Below, piece after piece: positions 17,539 to 25,921 of a stretch of DNA of 64,000 nt (the first letter of the stretch is position 1; each line of letters begins with the position of its first letter). Where the stretch lies: positions 4,154,001 to 4,218,000 of the forward strand of contig NZ_JAUSXI010000001.1 of assembly GCF_030815865.1 (NCBI RefSeq), read 5' to 3'. The DNA comes from Arthrobacter globiformis (GTDB lineage Bacteria > Actinomycetota > Actinomycetes > Actinomycetales > Micrococcaceae). The notes below the pieces were generated by a model, which did no database searches, was not told where the DNA came from, and saw nothing but the letters and a program-made list of their open reading frames with translations. The position numbers and the translations under genes are program-made.

Positions 17539-18192
17539 CTAGCGGCCCACGCGGCGGAGCATCTTCTCGAACCGGTCGTGGTACTCGGGCTGCAGCCGGA
17601 TTTCACCGTCGGCCTCGGCGTCGCGCAGGGCCTCGATGGCATCGACGTCGGGCTCGCTGAACCAGCGGCCGACGGTCACGCCATGCTTCGGAACGAAGAG
17701 ACGGTGAACGTGGTCGCCTGCCTGCACAGAGCCGGTCTTGGTGACGCGCAGGTAGGCGCCCACCCGGCCTGCCTGCGTGAAGCGCTTGACCCACTGGGCC
17801 TCGTCCATGCGCCGCTGGAAGGTCGCGCATGGAACGCGCGGCGAGGTGACCTCAACTTCAACATCCAGCCCGATCCGCCAACGTTCACCGATGACGGCGC
17901 CCGTGGTTTCAATTCCCGCGACGCGCAGGTTCTCACCGAAGATCCCCGGCGGCAGCTCGCGCTGCAGCTCTCCTATCCAGTAGTCCGCGTCAGCCTGGGA
18001 ATAGGCGTAGAGCGCCTGGTCCTCTCCCCCGTGGTCGATGCGGCTGGCCTGGATGTCACCGTGCAAACCAAGCTTGTGCACCTTCACCGGCCCGTCCACG
18101 GGCCGCTTGTCGATGGCGGTGACGCCCACGCTTCCCTCGTCCGGAAGGAGCTGGTGGACCCGGCAAACGGCAAGAAGAGTGGCTGTGTGCAT
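17539..18192 (-). CDS. MOSC domain-containing protein (YiiM-like)
   Basis: 217 residues. The N-terminal strand HTATLLAVCRVHQLL and the block IDKRPVDGPVKVHKLGLHGDIQASRIDHGGEDQALYAYS are typical of MOSC domains of the YiiM group. PGIFGENLRVAG follows. The conserved Cys that would bind sulfur is probably in SPRVPCATFQRRM, near residue 137. Members deliver sulfur to molybdenum cofactor or act in reduction of N-hydroxylated bases. The cofactor-related role here is inferred from the family. Confidence 0.88.
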   Translation of the reverse strand: MHTATLLAVCRVHQLLPDEGSVGVTAIDKRPVDGPVKVHKLGLHGDIQASRIDHGGEDQALYAYSQADADYWIGELQRELPPGIFGENLRVAGIETTGAVIGERWRIGLDVEVEVTSPRVPCATFQRRMDEAQWVKRFTQAGRVGAYLRVTKTGSVQAGDHVHRLFVPKHGVTVGRWFSEPDVDAIEALRDAEADGEIRLQPEYHDRFEKMLRRVGR

Positions 18193-18404
18193 GGCATTAG
18201 TCTAGGTTCTCGGGCTGACCAGCGCTTTTGGTGGTTCCAAGGGACCGCTGTGCGAGGAAATTTATTCACTGCAGCACCTTCCAGCCACTAGGCTTGCTGC
18301 AGTGTGAACCGGCTGGACGAACAGCCGGTTTCCGCCGGCCGTAGCCAAGCGTTCCGGCCGCCAACAGCACCCGCGTTCAGCAGCGTGGAGCAGCAGGGGG
18401 AACC

Positions 18405-19119
18405 ATGGACCCGGAAAAGGACCCGAGCAAGGACGCTCACGGGGGCCGGAGCGACCACGTGTCCGGCGGGGACGGCCCGTCTGGCGGCACGGCCAAGGCC
18501 GCCGCCATGGCAGGTGCCAAAGCCTGAGCTCCACCCCGAGCTGCTGACCCCCGGCACGCCTGGACAGGAAGGCCCGGGACAGGAAAGCCCTGGAAAGCCA
18601 GGCACGGGCAAGGCCCGCAAGGGAACCGCGGGCGCACAAAAGCAGGGCGAAGGAAACCAGAAGCAAACCGGCTTCCCCCAGCCCAGCCCCGTCTTCGACC
18701 CGTTCGCCCGTGACCGCGAGCGCGACGCCGCGGCGCGGAAGAAGCGGTCCCAGCGCCGCACGGTGGTGGTGGGCCTCGGCGTCACGGCGCTCCTGGCCGG
18801 CACCATCACGGCGATCGTGGCCAGCAACGAGCAGGACCCCGACTACGCCCAGGTCTGCTTCAACGACGAAACGGGTGAGCGCGTCGAGGACACCCAGTGC
18901 AACAGCTCGGCCGGACGCGGCGGGGCCCTCTATGCCTGGTACTTCTATGCGCGCGGCGCCAGCGTCCCGGGCCTTGGCCAGAACAGGACGGCCTATCCCA
19001 ACTTCACCAGGACGGTGCCGCAGGGGGCCAAGACGTCCACGGGCTACAGCAGCAAGGGCGGCACAGTCAGCCGGGGCGGCTTCGGCAGCAGCTCCAAGGG
19101 CGGAAGCACGGGAGGCTAG
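18405..19119 (+). CDS. YgiB-like (DUF1190) protein with apparent frameshift
   Basis: Translation starts well at ATG 18405 after AGGGGGAA, giving a hydrophilic segment MDPEKDPSKDAHGG that stops at 18525-18527. The same protein continues in the next frame from about 18522 to 19119. Dropping one A from the AAA at 18519-18521 joins them into 237 residues. Alternatively GTG 18514 starts the second part. The protein has a disordered N-terminal region, a helix RTVVVGLGVTALLAGTITAIV, a Cys-bearing extracytoplasmic part and a Gly/Ser tail with SRGGFG, like the end of E. coli YgiB. The YgiC-like gene follows after two bases. Confidence 0.6.
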
Positions 19120-19121
19120 GA

Positions 19122-20342
19122 GTGAAGCGGTTACTTTCGGAGCCCCGGCCGGACTGGAAGCAGAAGATTGAAGAGCAGGGCCTGGTGTTTTCCACCACCA
19201 CCCTGCCCGGCGGCAAGAAGATCGAGTACTGGAATGAGGCCGCCTACTACGAATTCACCATGGACGAGGTGGAGGCGCTCGAGGTCACAGCCGAGGACAT
19301 GCACAGGATGTGCCTGGAAGCCGCAAAGTTCCTGGCCACGGGCGCCATGGGCCCGATCGGCATCGGTCCGCAGGCGCTGGAACTGGCCGCCGAGTCGCTG
19401 CAGGCCGGGGACGTGGACATCTACGGCCGCTTCGATTTCATCTATGACGGCCAGGGCGGCGCCGCCAAGATGCTCGAGTACAACGCGGACACTCCCACCG
19501 GCCTCATCGAGGCGGCCGTGGCACAGTGGTTCTGGCTGCAGGACGTCTTCCCGGAGAAGGACCAGTGGAACGGGATCCACGAGGCACTGATCCGGCAGTG
19601 GAAGAAGCTGCAGTACCGCACGGGGATGAGCACGCTGCACGTGGCCCACTCCGAGGCCGAAGAATCTGGCGAGGACTGGATGACGGCCGCCTACATGCGG
19701 GACGTCGCCGGCCAGGCCGGGTGGACCACCATCGGCATCAACATGTCGGACATCGGCTGGGACCCGAACCTCAAGCGCTTCGTGGACATGGACAACTTCA
19801 TGATCAGCACGATCTTTAAGCTCTACCCCTGGGAGCTGATGATGAAGGAGCCCTTCGGCCACCGCCTGCTGCAGCGCTCGCACAATCCCCGCTGGGTGGA
19901 ACCGGCCTGGAAAATGCTGCTGTCCAACAAAGCCCTCCTGGCCGCCCTCTGGCACCTCTACCCGGACCACCCGAATCTGCTGCCCGCGTACCTCAATGAT
20001 CCGGGCCCGCTGCGGGAATGGGTGGCCAAGCCGCTGCACGGCCGCGAAGGCGACAACATCCGGATCCATGCGGAGGGCATCAGCCTGGAGAAGCCGGGCG
20101 GATACGGCCGCGAAGGCTGGTGCTACCAGCAGTACCACTCCCTCCCCGACTTCGACGGCAACCACCCGGTCCTGGGCCTGTGGGTGGTGGACGGTGAATC
20201 GGTGGGTTGCGGCATCCGCGAGTCCGACGGGCCGGTCACCGATTATTTCTGCCGCTTCGTCCCGAACACCATTGACGCGCCGGCGCCGCTGAGCGCCCAG
20301 GCGGCACAGGCCAACGCGAACAAGGCAGGTATTGCGCTATGA
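19122..20342 (+). CDS. glutathionylspermidine synthase-like ATP-grasp ligase (YgiC-like)
   Basis: About 406 residues, the length of the single-domain YgiC/YjfC group that lacks the amidase domain of Gsp. Key blocks are GRFDFIYDGQGGAAKMLEYNADTPTGLIEAA near residues 105-135, and the ATP-grasp C-terminal part running from GREGDNI through GYGREGWCYQQY to GCGIRESDGP and YFCRFVPN. It should form an amide bond between a carboxyl and an amine using ATP. GGAGG lies six bases before GTG 19122. Actinobacteria of this group use mycothiol and not glutathione, so the real substrates are probably not glutathione and spermidine. It is coupled to the YgiB-like gene and an amino-acid/polyamine permease. Confidence 0.85.
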   Translation: MKRLLSEPRPDWKQKIEEQGLVFSTTTLPGGKKIEYWNEAAYYEFTMDEVEALEVTAEDMHRMCLEAAKFLATGAMGPIGIGPQALELAAESLQAGDVDIYGRFDFIYDGQGGAAKMLEYNADTPTGLIEAAVAQWFWLQDVFPEKDQWNGIHEALIRQWKKLQYRTGMSTLHVAHSEAEESGEDWMTAAYMRDVAGQAGWTTIGINMSDIGWDPNLKRFVDMDNFMISTIFKLYPWELMMKEPFGHRLLQRSHNPRWVEPAWKMLLSNKALLAALWHLYPDHPNLLPAYLNDPGPLREWVAKPLHGREGDNIRIHAEGISLEKPGGYGREGWCYQQYHSLPDFDGNHPVLGLWVVDGESVGCGIRESDGPVTDYFCRFVPNTIDAPAPLSAQAAQANANKAGIAL

Positions 20343-20355
20343 AAACAGGTGCCAA

Positions 20356-21879
20356 ATGAGAACCCGAACGACAACGACGGCCGGCGGCGCCGGGGGCCAG
20401 CCTGGCGGTGCCGTCCCCGGCAAGGGGCTCCGCGCCGGGATCCTGGACCTCGGTGACTCCGTGATGCTGGGCCTCGCCTCCACCGCCCCGGTGTACTCGC
20501 TGGCCGCGACGCTGGGGCTGATCGTGGCCGTCAACGGTAATTACACGCCACTGATCCTGGTCCTGGGATTCATTCCCGTGCTGTTCATCGCCTACGCCTT
20601 CCGCGAGCTCAACAGTGCCATGCCGGACTGCGGCACCACCTTCATCTGGGCCCGCCGCGCTTTCGGCCCCTGGGCCGGGTGGCTGGGCGGCTGGGGCGTG
20701 GCCCTGGCCGGCGTCGTGGTCCTGGCCAACCTGGCCCAGGTGGCGGGCCAGTACCTTTGGCTCCTCATCGGCGACGGGTCGCTGGCGGGAAACAAGGCGG
20801 TGGTGACGGCCACCGGCGTCGTTTTCATCGCTTTCATGTCCATGGTCAACTACCGCGGGATCCGGCTGGGTGAGCACGTCCAGCGCACCCTGACGTACGT
20901 GCAGTACATTGCGCTGGGCATCTTTGCCGTGGCCATAATCCTTCGCATCGCCGGCCTGACCGGCGGGGCGCCGGCGGGCCAGCCGTTCGACATCGAATGG
21001 TTTAACCCGGCCGGGGCGTTCGCCGATCCCGGCGCAGTGGTCCACGGCATCCTGCTGGCCCTCTTCATCTACTGGGGCTGGGACACCTGCCTGGCGGTGA
21101 ACGAGGAAACCGAAAACCCTGCCACCACACCGGGCCGCGGGGCGGTGATCTCGGCTTTCGTGCTGGTGGCCATCTACGTCTCGGTGGCGTTGCTGGTAAT
21201 GATGTACGCGTCCGTGGGAACAGAGGGAATCGGGCTTGCCAACGCTGAAAACCAGGACGACGTGTTCCTTGCGATGAAGGACGTGGTGCTGGGTCCTTGG
21301 GGCTGGCTGATTGTGGTGGCAGTGCTCGCGTCCGTGCTGTCCTCCACCCAGACAACCATTCTGCCCACCGCCCGCGGCACCCTGTCCATGGGTGTACACC
21401 GGGCCCTGCCGCCGAAGTTCGGGGAGGTCCACGAGCGGAACCAAACCCCCGGCTTCTCCACTCAGGTGATGGGCGCGGCCGCGGTCGTGTATTACGTGGC
21501 CATGAGTTTCCTCAGCGAGAACCTGCTGTCCGATTCCATCAGCTCCATCAGCTTGTTCATCGCTTTCTACTACGCCCTCACCGGCTTTGCCTGCGCCTGG
21601 TACTTCCGGGACACTCTCCGGGCATCGGGCCGCAACCTGTGGTTCCGCGGCATCCTTCCGCTGCTCGGGGCCCTGCTGCTGACCGCGGCGTTCTTTATCT
21701 CTGCGGCGCAGATGTGGGATCCGGCCTACGGGAACACGCAGATATTCGGCGTGGGCGGGGCCTTTGTCAGCGGCGTGGTGCTGCTGGCCTTGGGCTTGGT
21801 GCTGGCCGCGGTCTGCCGGTTCCTGCCGTCAACCCGCGGATACTTCATGGGCGGGACGCGGGTTCCTGCGGACCGGTAG
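20356..21879 (+). CDS. APC-superfamily amino acid/polyamine permease
   Basis: 507 residues with about twelve membrane helices after a 30-residue Thr/Gly-rich cytoplasmic tail. LDLGDSVMLGLASTAPVYSLAATLG resembles the first APC helix, and WGWDTCLAVNEETENPATTPGRGAVIS the conserved loop after helix 6. It imports an amino acid, amine or related solute by proton symport or exchange. ATG 20356 lies 13 bases after the ligase stop; a six-codon frame spans the gap with ATGA at both ends. Its place in the operon suggests that it supplies a substrate of the YgiC-like ligase or exchanges its product. Confidence 0.88.
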   Translation: MRTRTTTTAGGAGGQPGGAVPGKGLRAGILDLGDSVMLGLASTAPVYSLAATLGLIVAVNGNYTPLILVLGFIPVLFIAYAFRELNSAMPDCGTTFIWARRAFGPWAGWLGGWGVALAGVVVLANLAQVAGQYLWLLIGDGSLAGNKAVVTATGVVFIAFMSMVNYRGIRLGEHVQRTLTYVQYIALGIFAVAIILRIAGLTGGAPAGQPFDIEWFNPAGAFADPGAVVHGILLALFIYWGWDTCLAVNEETENPATTPGRGAVISAFVLVAIYVSVALLVMMYASVGTEGIGLANAENQDDVFLAMKDVVLGPWGWLIVVAVLASVLSSTQTTILPTARGTLSMGVHRALPPKFGEVHERNQTPGFSTQVMGAAAVVYYVAMSFLSENLLSDSISSISLFIAFYYALTGFACAWYFRDTLRASGRNLWFRGILPLLGALLLTAAFFISAAQMWDPAYGNTQIFGVGGAFVSGVVLLALGLVLAAVCRFLPSTRGYFMGGTRVPADR

Positions 21880-21917
21880 ACCGCGGCACGGGATCCTGCG
21901 ACACGTAGGATGCTGCA

Positions 21918-23138
21918 ATGAGCAATGACGCCCTTGATCCTGTGGAAGCCCCGGCCGAGTACGGGCTCCCGGACCCTTCGGATGTGCTGGCGCTGGACTC
22001 CCTGCTGTCCTCCGATGAACTGGCCCTCCGGCAGCGGATCAGGGACTTCACCGACCAGCAGATCCGGCCCGACATCGCGGACTGGTACGAGCAGGGTGTC
22101 TTCCCCCTGCACCTGCCCGCTCAACTGGGCGAGCTGGGCCTCCTGGGCATGCATCTGGAGGGCTACGGCTGCCCCGGCCGGTCCGCCGTCGAGTACGGCC
22201 TGGCCGCCATGGAGCTGGAGGCCGGCGATTCCGGAATCCGGACGTTCGTCTCGGTCCAGGGGTCGCTGGCGATGAGCGCCATCCACAAATGGGGCTCGGA
22301 GGACCAGAAACAGGAGTGGCTCCCCCGGATGGCCGCCGGCGAGGTGATCGGCTGTTTCGCACTGACCGAGCCGACGGCGGGCTCGGACCCGTCGTCGATG
22401 ACCACTACTGCGCGGCGGGACGGGTCCGGCGAGGACGCCGGCTGGGTCCTGGACGGCGCCAAGCGGTGGATCGGGCTTGCCTCCGTGGCCGACATACTGG
22501 TGGTCTGGGCGAAAACCGACGACGGCGTCCGCGGCTTCCTCGTGCCCGCCGGCACGGCCGGCGTCACGGCCACGCCAATCGGGCGGAAACTGTCCATGCG
22601 CGCCTCGATCCAGTGCGATGTGGCGTTCGACGGCGTCCGGCTGGGTCCGGAGGCGCAGTTGCCGGGCGCCCTGGGACTGAGTGGCCCGTTCAGCTGCCTC
22701 AACGAGGCCCGATACGGCATCGCCTGGGGTGCCATGGGCGCAGCCAGGGACTCCTATGAGGCGGCGCTGCGGTATTCGATGGAGCGCCTGCAGTTCGGCA
22801 AGCCGCTGGCCGGCTACCAGCTGACGCAGGAGAAGCTCGTGAACATGCTCCTCGAGATCCAGAAGGGCACCATGCTAGCCCTGCACCTGGGCCGGCTCAA
22901 GGATTCCGGGCGGCTCCGGCCCGAACAGATCTCGCTGGCCAAGCTGAACAACGTCCGCGAGGCCATCAAGGTGGCGCGGGAAGCCCGGACCATCCTGGGC
23001 GGCAACGGCATCACGCTCGACTATTCGCCTCTGCGGCACGCCGCCAACCTCGAATCGGTGCGCACTTACGAAGGAACGGACGAGGTGCACACACTCATTC
23101 TGGGCCAGCACATCACGGGGCTCCCGGCGTTCCGCTGA
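21918..23138 (+). CDS. acyl-CoA dehydrogenase, glutaryl-CoA dehydrogenase-like
   Basis: 406 residues with the three acyl-CoA dehydrogenase regions in order. CFALTEPTAGSDPSSMTTTARR is the flavin/substrate signature near residue 150. EARYGIAWGAMGAARDSYEAALRYSMERLQFGKPLAGYQLTQ and ILGGNGITLDYSPLRHAANLESVRTYEGTDEVH follow. The Glu of TYEGTDE near residue 385 is placed like the catalytic base of glutaryl-CoA dehydrogenase. That enzyme oxidises and decarboxylates glutaryl-CoA in lysine or tryptophan breakdown. Function is inferred from motifs; isovaleryl-type activity is less likely. Confidence 0.87.
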   Translation: MSNDALDPVEAPAEYGLPDPSDVLALDSLLSSDELALRQRIRDFTDQQIRPDIADWYEQGVFPLHLPAQLGELGLLGMHLEGYGCPGRSAVEYGLAAMELEAGDSGIRTFVSVQGSLAMSAIHKWGSEDQKQEWLPRMAAGEVIGCFALTEPTAGSDPSSMTTTARRDGSGEDAGWVLDGAKRWIGLASVADILVVWAKTDDGVRGFLVPAGTAGVTATPIGRKLSMRASIQCDVAFDGVRLGPEAQLPGALGLSGPFSCLNEARYGIAWGAMGAARDSYEAALRYSMERLQFGKPLAGYQLTQEKLVNMLLEIQKGTMLALHLGRLKDSGRLRPEQISLAKLNNVREAIKVAREARTILGGNGITLDYSPLRHAANLESVRTYEGTDEVHTLILGQHITGLPAFR

Positions 23139-23161
23139 GAGACTGGCTGAGACTGTTGTGA

Positions 23162-23278
23162 CCGCTGGTTGAGCTTGTCGAAACCCGGCTAGTCGAGCGC
23201 CGAAACCCGGTTTCGACAAGCTCAACCAGCGGGAGTGCCCAAGCTCAACCAGCGGGAGTGCCCAAGCTCAACCAGCGG
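23162..23278. repeat. CCGCTGGTTGAGCTTGTCGA palindrome with a 23-bp tandem repeat at one arm
   Basis: A 24-bp arm at 23162-23185 pairs with 23209-23232. The right arm then continues as a tandem repeat. A 23-bp unit AAGCTCAACCAGCGGGAGTGCCC at 23218-23240 repeats at 23241-23263 and partially at 23264-23278. A related palindrome is at 36204-36253. This looks like a dispersed REP-type element whose half-arm expanded. Confidence 0.88.
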
Positions 23279-23324
23279 CGGCCGCCCCTTGCCGTCGCCC
23301 AAATCGCGGTCCAGAGTAGGGAAC

Positions 23325-23852
23325 ATGACGCACCCGCCAGACACGAGCCGTGAGAGGAAACGGGCGGCCGTTGGCACAGCGGTGTTCGCTTTGGCTCCGG
23401 GGGCGGTCGCCGGCCTGGTCCCGTGGCTGCTGACCCGTTGGGAGGTGCAGCATCCGGTACCCGGCGGTGCCGTGGCCCAGGTGGCCGGCACCCTCCTAGT
23501 GGGCGCGGGCGCGTCTGTGATTGCAAACTCGTTCGTGCGGTTCGCCACCGAGGGCGTCGGAACGCCGGCCCCGTTCGCGCCGCCGAAGCATCTGGTGGTC
23601 AGCGGGCTGTACCGCCATGTCCGGAATCCCATGTACGTGTCCATTGCCGCTGCCGTGGTTGGCCAGGGCCTGCTGCTGGGCCAGCCGAAACTGTTCGGCT
23701 ACGCCGCGCTGGCGGCGGTGCCGGTCGCGGCCTTCGTCAGGTTCTACGAGGAGCCCGCGCTCGCGCGCAAGTTCGGGGCTGAGTATGAGGAGTACCGAAA
23801 GAACGTTCCGCGCTGGCTGCCTCGGCTGACGCCGTGGCGGCCGGACCACTGA
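23325..23852 (+). CDS. isoprenylcysteine carboxyl methyltransferase (ICMT)-family membrane protein
   Basis: 175 residues with about four membrane helices. The conserved C-terminal block LVVSGLYRHVRNPMYVSIAAAVVGQGLLLGQ, followed by FVRFYEEPALARKFGAEYEEYRKNVPRWLPR, is the hallmark of the ICMT/phospholipid-methyltransferase (PEMT) group. Members use S-adenosylmethionine at the membrane. Bacterial members often have unknown substrates. ATG 23325 follows AGTAGGGAA. The longer frame upstream encodes the tandem repeat and is rejected. Confidence 0.85.
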   Translation: MTHPPDTSRERKRAAVGTAVFALAPGAVAGLVPWLLTRWEVQHPVPGGAVAQVAGTLLVGAGASVIANSFVRFATEGVGTPAPFAPPKHLVVSGLYRHVRNPMYVSIAAAVVGQGLLLGQPKLFGYAALAAVPVAAFVRFYEEPALARKFGAEYEEYRKNVPRWLPRLTPWRPDH

Positions 23853-23927
23853 CTACGTGCCGGGCGTGCCGGCGGACCAAGGCCTACGTGAACAAACGCA
23901 CCGGCGAAGGCGCGCATGCTTCCGAAC

Positions 23928-24626
23928 TCACCACCGTGGTTCTTCCTTTAAGTCATCGCGGTTTCCGGGGTCGCGAGCTGGTCCCTCATGTGGGCGCCCG
24001 ATCGTCCGGGAAGCTGCCTCTGCTGGGCGGCTCCTGAGCATCCAGAGGGCGAGCCAGATGACTGAGGCGCCCAATAGCGCGAGGGCTGTATCGAGTGCGA
24101 GCTCCGGGACGAGGTTGCGCAGCGCGATTGGAACGGCAGCGATGGCGTAGGCGATTGTTGGGATCCGGGGTGCGTTGCCGTCCCGCAGCAGCGCCAAACA
24201 GTACAGGATTGATCCGAGCAGGAAGATCATGGAGGCTGCCACAAAGGCTGTTCCGAGCGGACCACCCCGCAACGCAGCGATCTGGGAGGGATCGAGTCGG
24301 ACAAACACCAGGTTGATCACCCATTCCGCGCCGGTCGCGGCGCTGAGCCCAATGACATTCAGCGCGAGGGCGACCGAGGAAAACTTTGATGATCGGCGCA
24401 GGGCAACCCGGGCGAGGCCGACGACCAGGATGATCGCGAGTGCCTGTGCCAGGGGCGCAGCTAGCTGCGTCGCTGAGCTGACCGGAATCAGTTCGGCACG
24501 CTTGGCCGCATTGACGAACAAGACGGCGGCTGCGGCCAGGCCCGTAACTGCTGCGAGGCGGGCCGGAAACAAGGTAGGGGATTGGTTGTCCAGGGATGGG
24601 CTGGCGAGCGTGAGCATGGCGTTCAT
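23928..24626 (-). CDS. membrane protein of unknown function
   Basis: 232 residues with about six predicted helices, beginning LAAVTGLAAAAVLFVNAAKRAEL. The basic cytoplasmic tail ends RDDLKEEPRW. I do not recognise a family with confidence. Topology resembles the DUF4386 protein encoded 57 bases upstream, and both may share a transcript under the LuxR-type regulator next door. The ribosome binding site is weak; an in-frame ATG three codons later is possible. Confidence 0.7.
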   Translation of the reverse strand: MNAMLTLASPSLDNQSPTLFPARLAAVTGLAAAAVLFVNAAKRAELIPVSSATQLAAPLAQALAIILVVGLARVALRRSSKFSSVALALNVIGLSAATGAEWVINLVFVRLDPSQIAALRGGPLGTAFVAASMIFLLGSILYCLALLRDGNAPRIPTIAYAIAAVPIALRNLVPELALDTALALLGASVIWLALWMLRSRPAEAASRTIGRPHEGPARDPGNRDDLKEEPRW

Positions 24627-24683
24627 CTTTCGCGAGGGTGCAGTGGGTGTGTTTGGAATTTCAGGATGCCGGTGTGCGGTGAT

Positions 24684-25739
24684 TTAGGCGCGGATGTCTC
24701 TAGGGGTGGGTGCTGAGACGGCAGCCGTCATTCCTTTCGTGATGGGACTGGGGCTGAAGCCTTTGGTGACCAGCCAAACGCCCAGCGAAAACTCCCAAAG
24801 CGCGATCGGGGCAGTTGCGAGCACCGACCATACGGAGAGCGTGTCGTTGATGCCGAAATAGGTTGCCGTGGTGGAAGCGAGGAGCAACGGGGCGCCGATG
24901 AGTCCCAGCAGCGGAAAAACCCGGGGCACCAGACGGGACCTGTACAAAAGGGAACCCAGAAGCAGGGCGTTCACGGCCGGCATGAGGGTTTGTCCGAGGA
25001 GGAACGTCCAGCCATACATGGCAGCTAGCGCCTGGCCCGTGGGCAAAGCGTCTGCTCCGGCTCCGGCCTGCCGCAGGGTCACGACCGATAGAAGGCAAAC
25101 GACGCCGGTGACAATGGCGGCGGCTTCTAGGACACGTGCGCCGACGAAGCCGAGCGCGACCGCTTCGTTTTGCCTCTTAACGACCGGGTACAGTGCGACC
25201 GCGGTTCCGATGCAGGCAAGGGCTACGACCATTTCCAGGGCTCCGCCCCAGAGCGTGGCGGTGTCCGGGCCGGGGCCGGTGATGTAGTTTGGGTCCGTTC
25301 GCACCGGACCATAGAGGGCGAGTGTCGGGATTGAGCTAAAGGTGATCAGGTAGAGCACGCCCGCGGCCAGCGCGGTCTTCCTTGGAGAGTCCATCGGGAC
25401 TCGTTTCGTTGCTGCTTCTGGTCGGATGCTGGTCATGGCGTGGTTCTCCTTCGTGGACGCCGGTGGAGTATGAGGTTTGGGGTTCTGTGGTGGAGTGGGG
25501 CTTGTCGGTTCAACCTGAGTTACAGATAGCAGGGGCAGGCCGATGTCGCGGACTTTCTGGAGCAGACCATGCAGCGCGGCCTGGTCTGCCACCTGACTCT
25601 GGATGACTGTGGTGCCGTCGCTCGCGTTCGTCAGGCTCGGCGCATCGAACCAGGCAGCCCACCGGGAATCCAGGTGGCCTTCGAGGCGGATCTCGTACCA
25701 TCCGGAGTCGTGGTGATGGCCGACCGGTACGTCGCTCAC
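24684..25739 (-). CDS. fusion of a small hypothetical domain with a DUF4386 membrane protein
   Basis: 351 residues. Residues 1-78 match a small soluble actinobacterial family recognisable from GWYEIRLEGHLDSRWAAWFD and ALHGLLQKVRDIGLPLLSV. A Pro-rich linker leads to a DUF4386 membrane domain starting MTSIRPEAATKRVPMDSPRKT at residue 102. An AAGGAG element lies about nine bases before the internal ATG at 25436, so the membrane protein may also be made alone. The first start is GTG 25739 after AGGAGG. This looks like two adjacent genes that lost the stop between them. Confidence 0.75.
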   Translation of the reverse strand: MSDVPVGHHHDSGWYEIRLEGHLDSRWAAWFDAPSLTNASDGTTVIQSQVADQAALHGLLQKVRDIGLPLLSVTQVEPTSPTPPQNPKPHTPPASTKENHAMTSIRPEAATKRVPMDSPRKTALAAGVLYLITFSSIPTLALYGPVRTDPNYITGPGPDTATLWGGALEMVVALACIGTAVALYPVVKRQNEAVALGFVGARVLEAAAIVTGVVCLLSVVTLRQAGAGADALPTGQALAAMYGWTFLLGQTLMPAVNALLLGSLLYRSRLVPRVFPLLGLIGAPLLLASTTATYFGINDTLSVWSVLATAPIALWEFSLGVWLVTKGFSPSPITKGMTAAVSAPTPRDIRA

Positions 25740-25848
25740 GTGCCCTCCTGTTGCTTTATCCGGCCGGATGGACCTCGGCTGGCGCTGCGTCTGTTCGTTG
25801 TCCTGATCGAACAGTAGAAGGAGACCTAATGACCGCGCCTCATCACAT

Positions 25849-25870
25849 GTGGTGATTAGCGTGGTGATTA
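25849..25870. promoter_or_regulatory. 10-bp direct repeat upstream of the DUF4386 fusion gene
   Basis: GTGGTGATTA occurs exactly at 25849-25858 and again at 25861-25870, offset by 12 bp, in the intergenic region that must hold the promoter of the minus-strand DUF4386 gene. Direct half-sites about one helical turn apart suit an activator. The neighbouring LuxR/MalT-type regulator is the obvious candidate, but this is inference. Confidence 0.45.
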
Positions 25871-25921
25871 ATTCACAGGCCTTTGGCGGCGTTTCCCGGC
25901 CGTCCGCGGCATCGGCTTGGG

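Noticed and set aside
20340..20358. Six-codon ORF between the YgiC-like ligase and the permease
   Set aside because: ATGA at both ends is striking, but it has no separate ribosome binding site and is too short to support as a gene.
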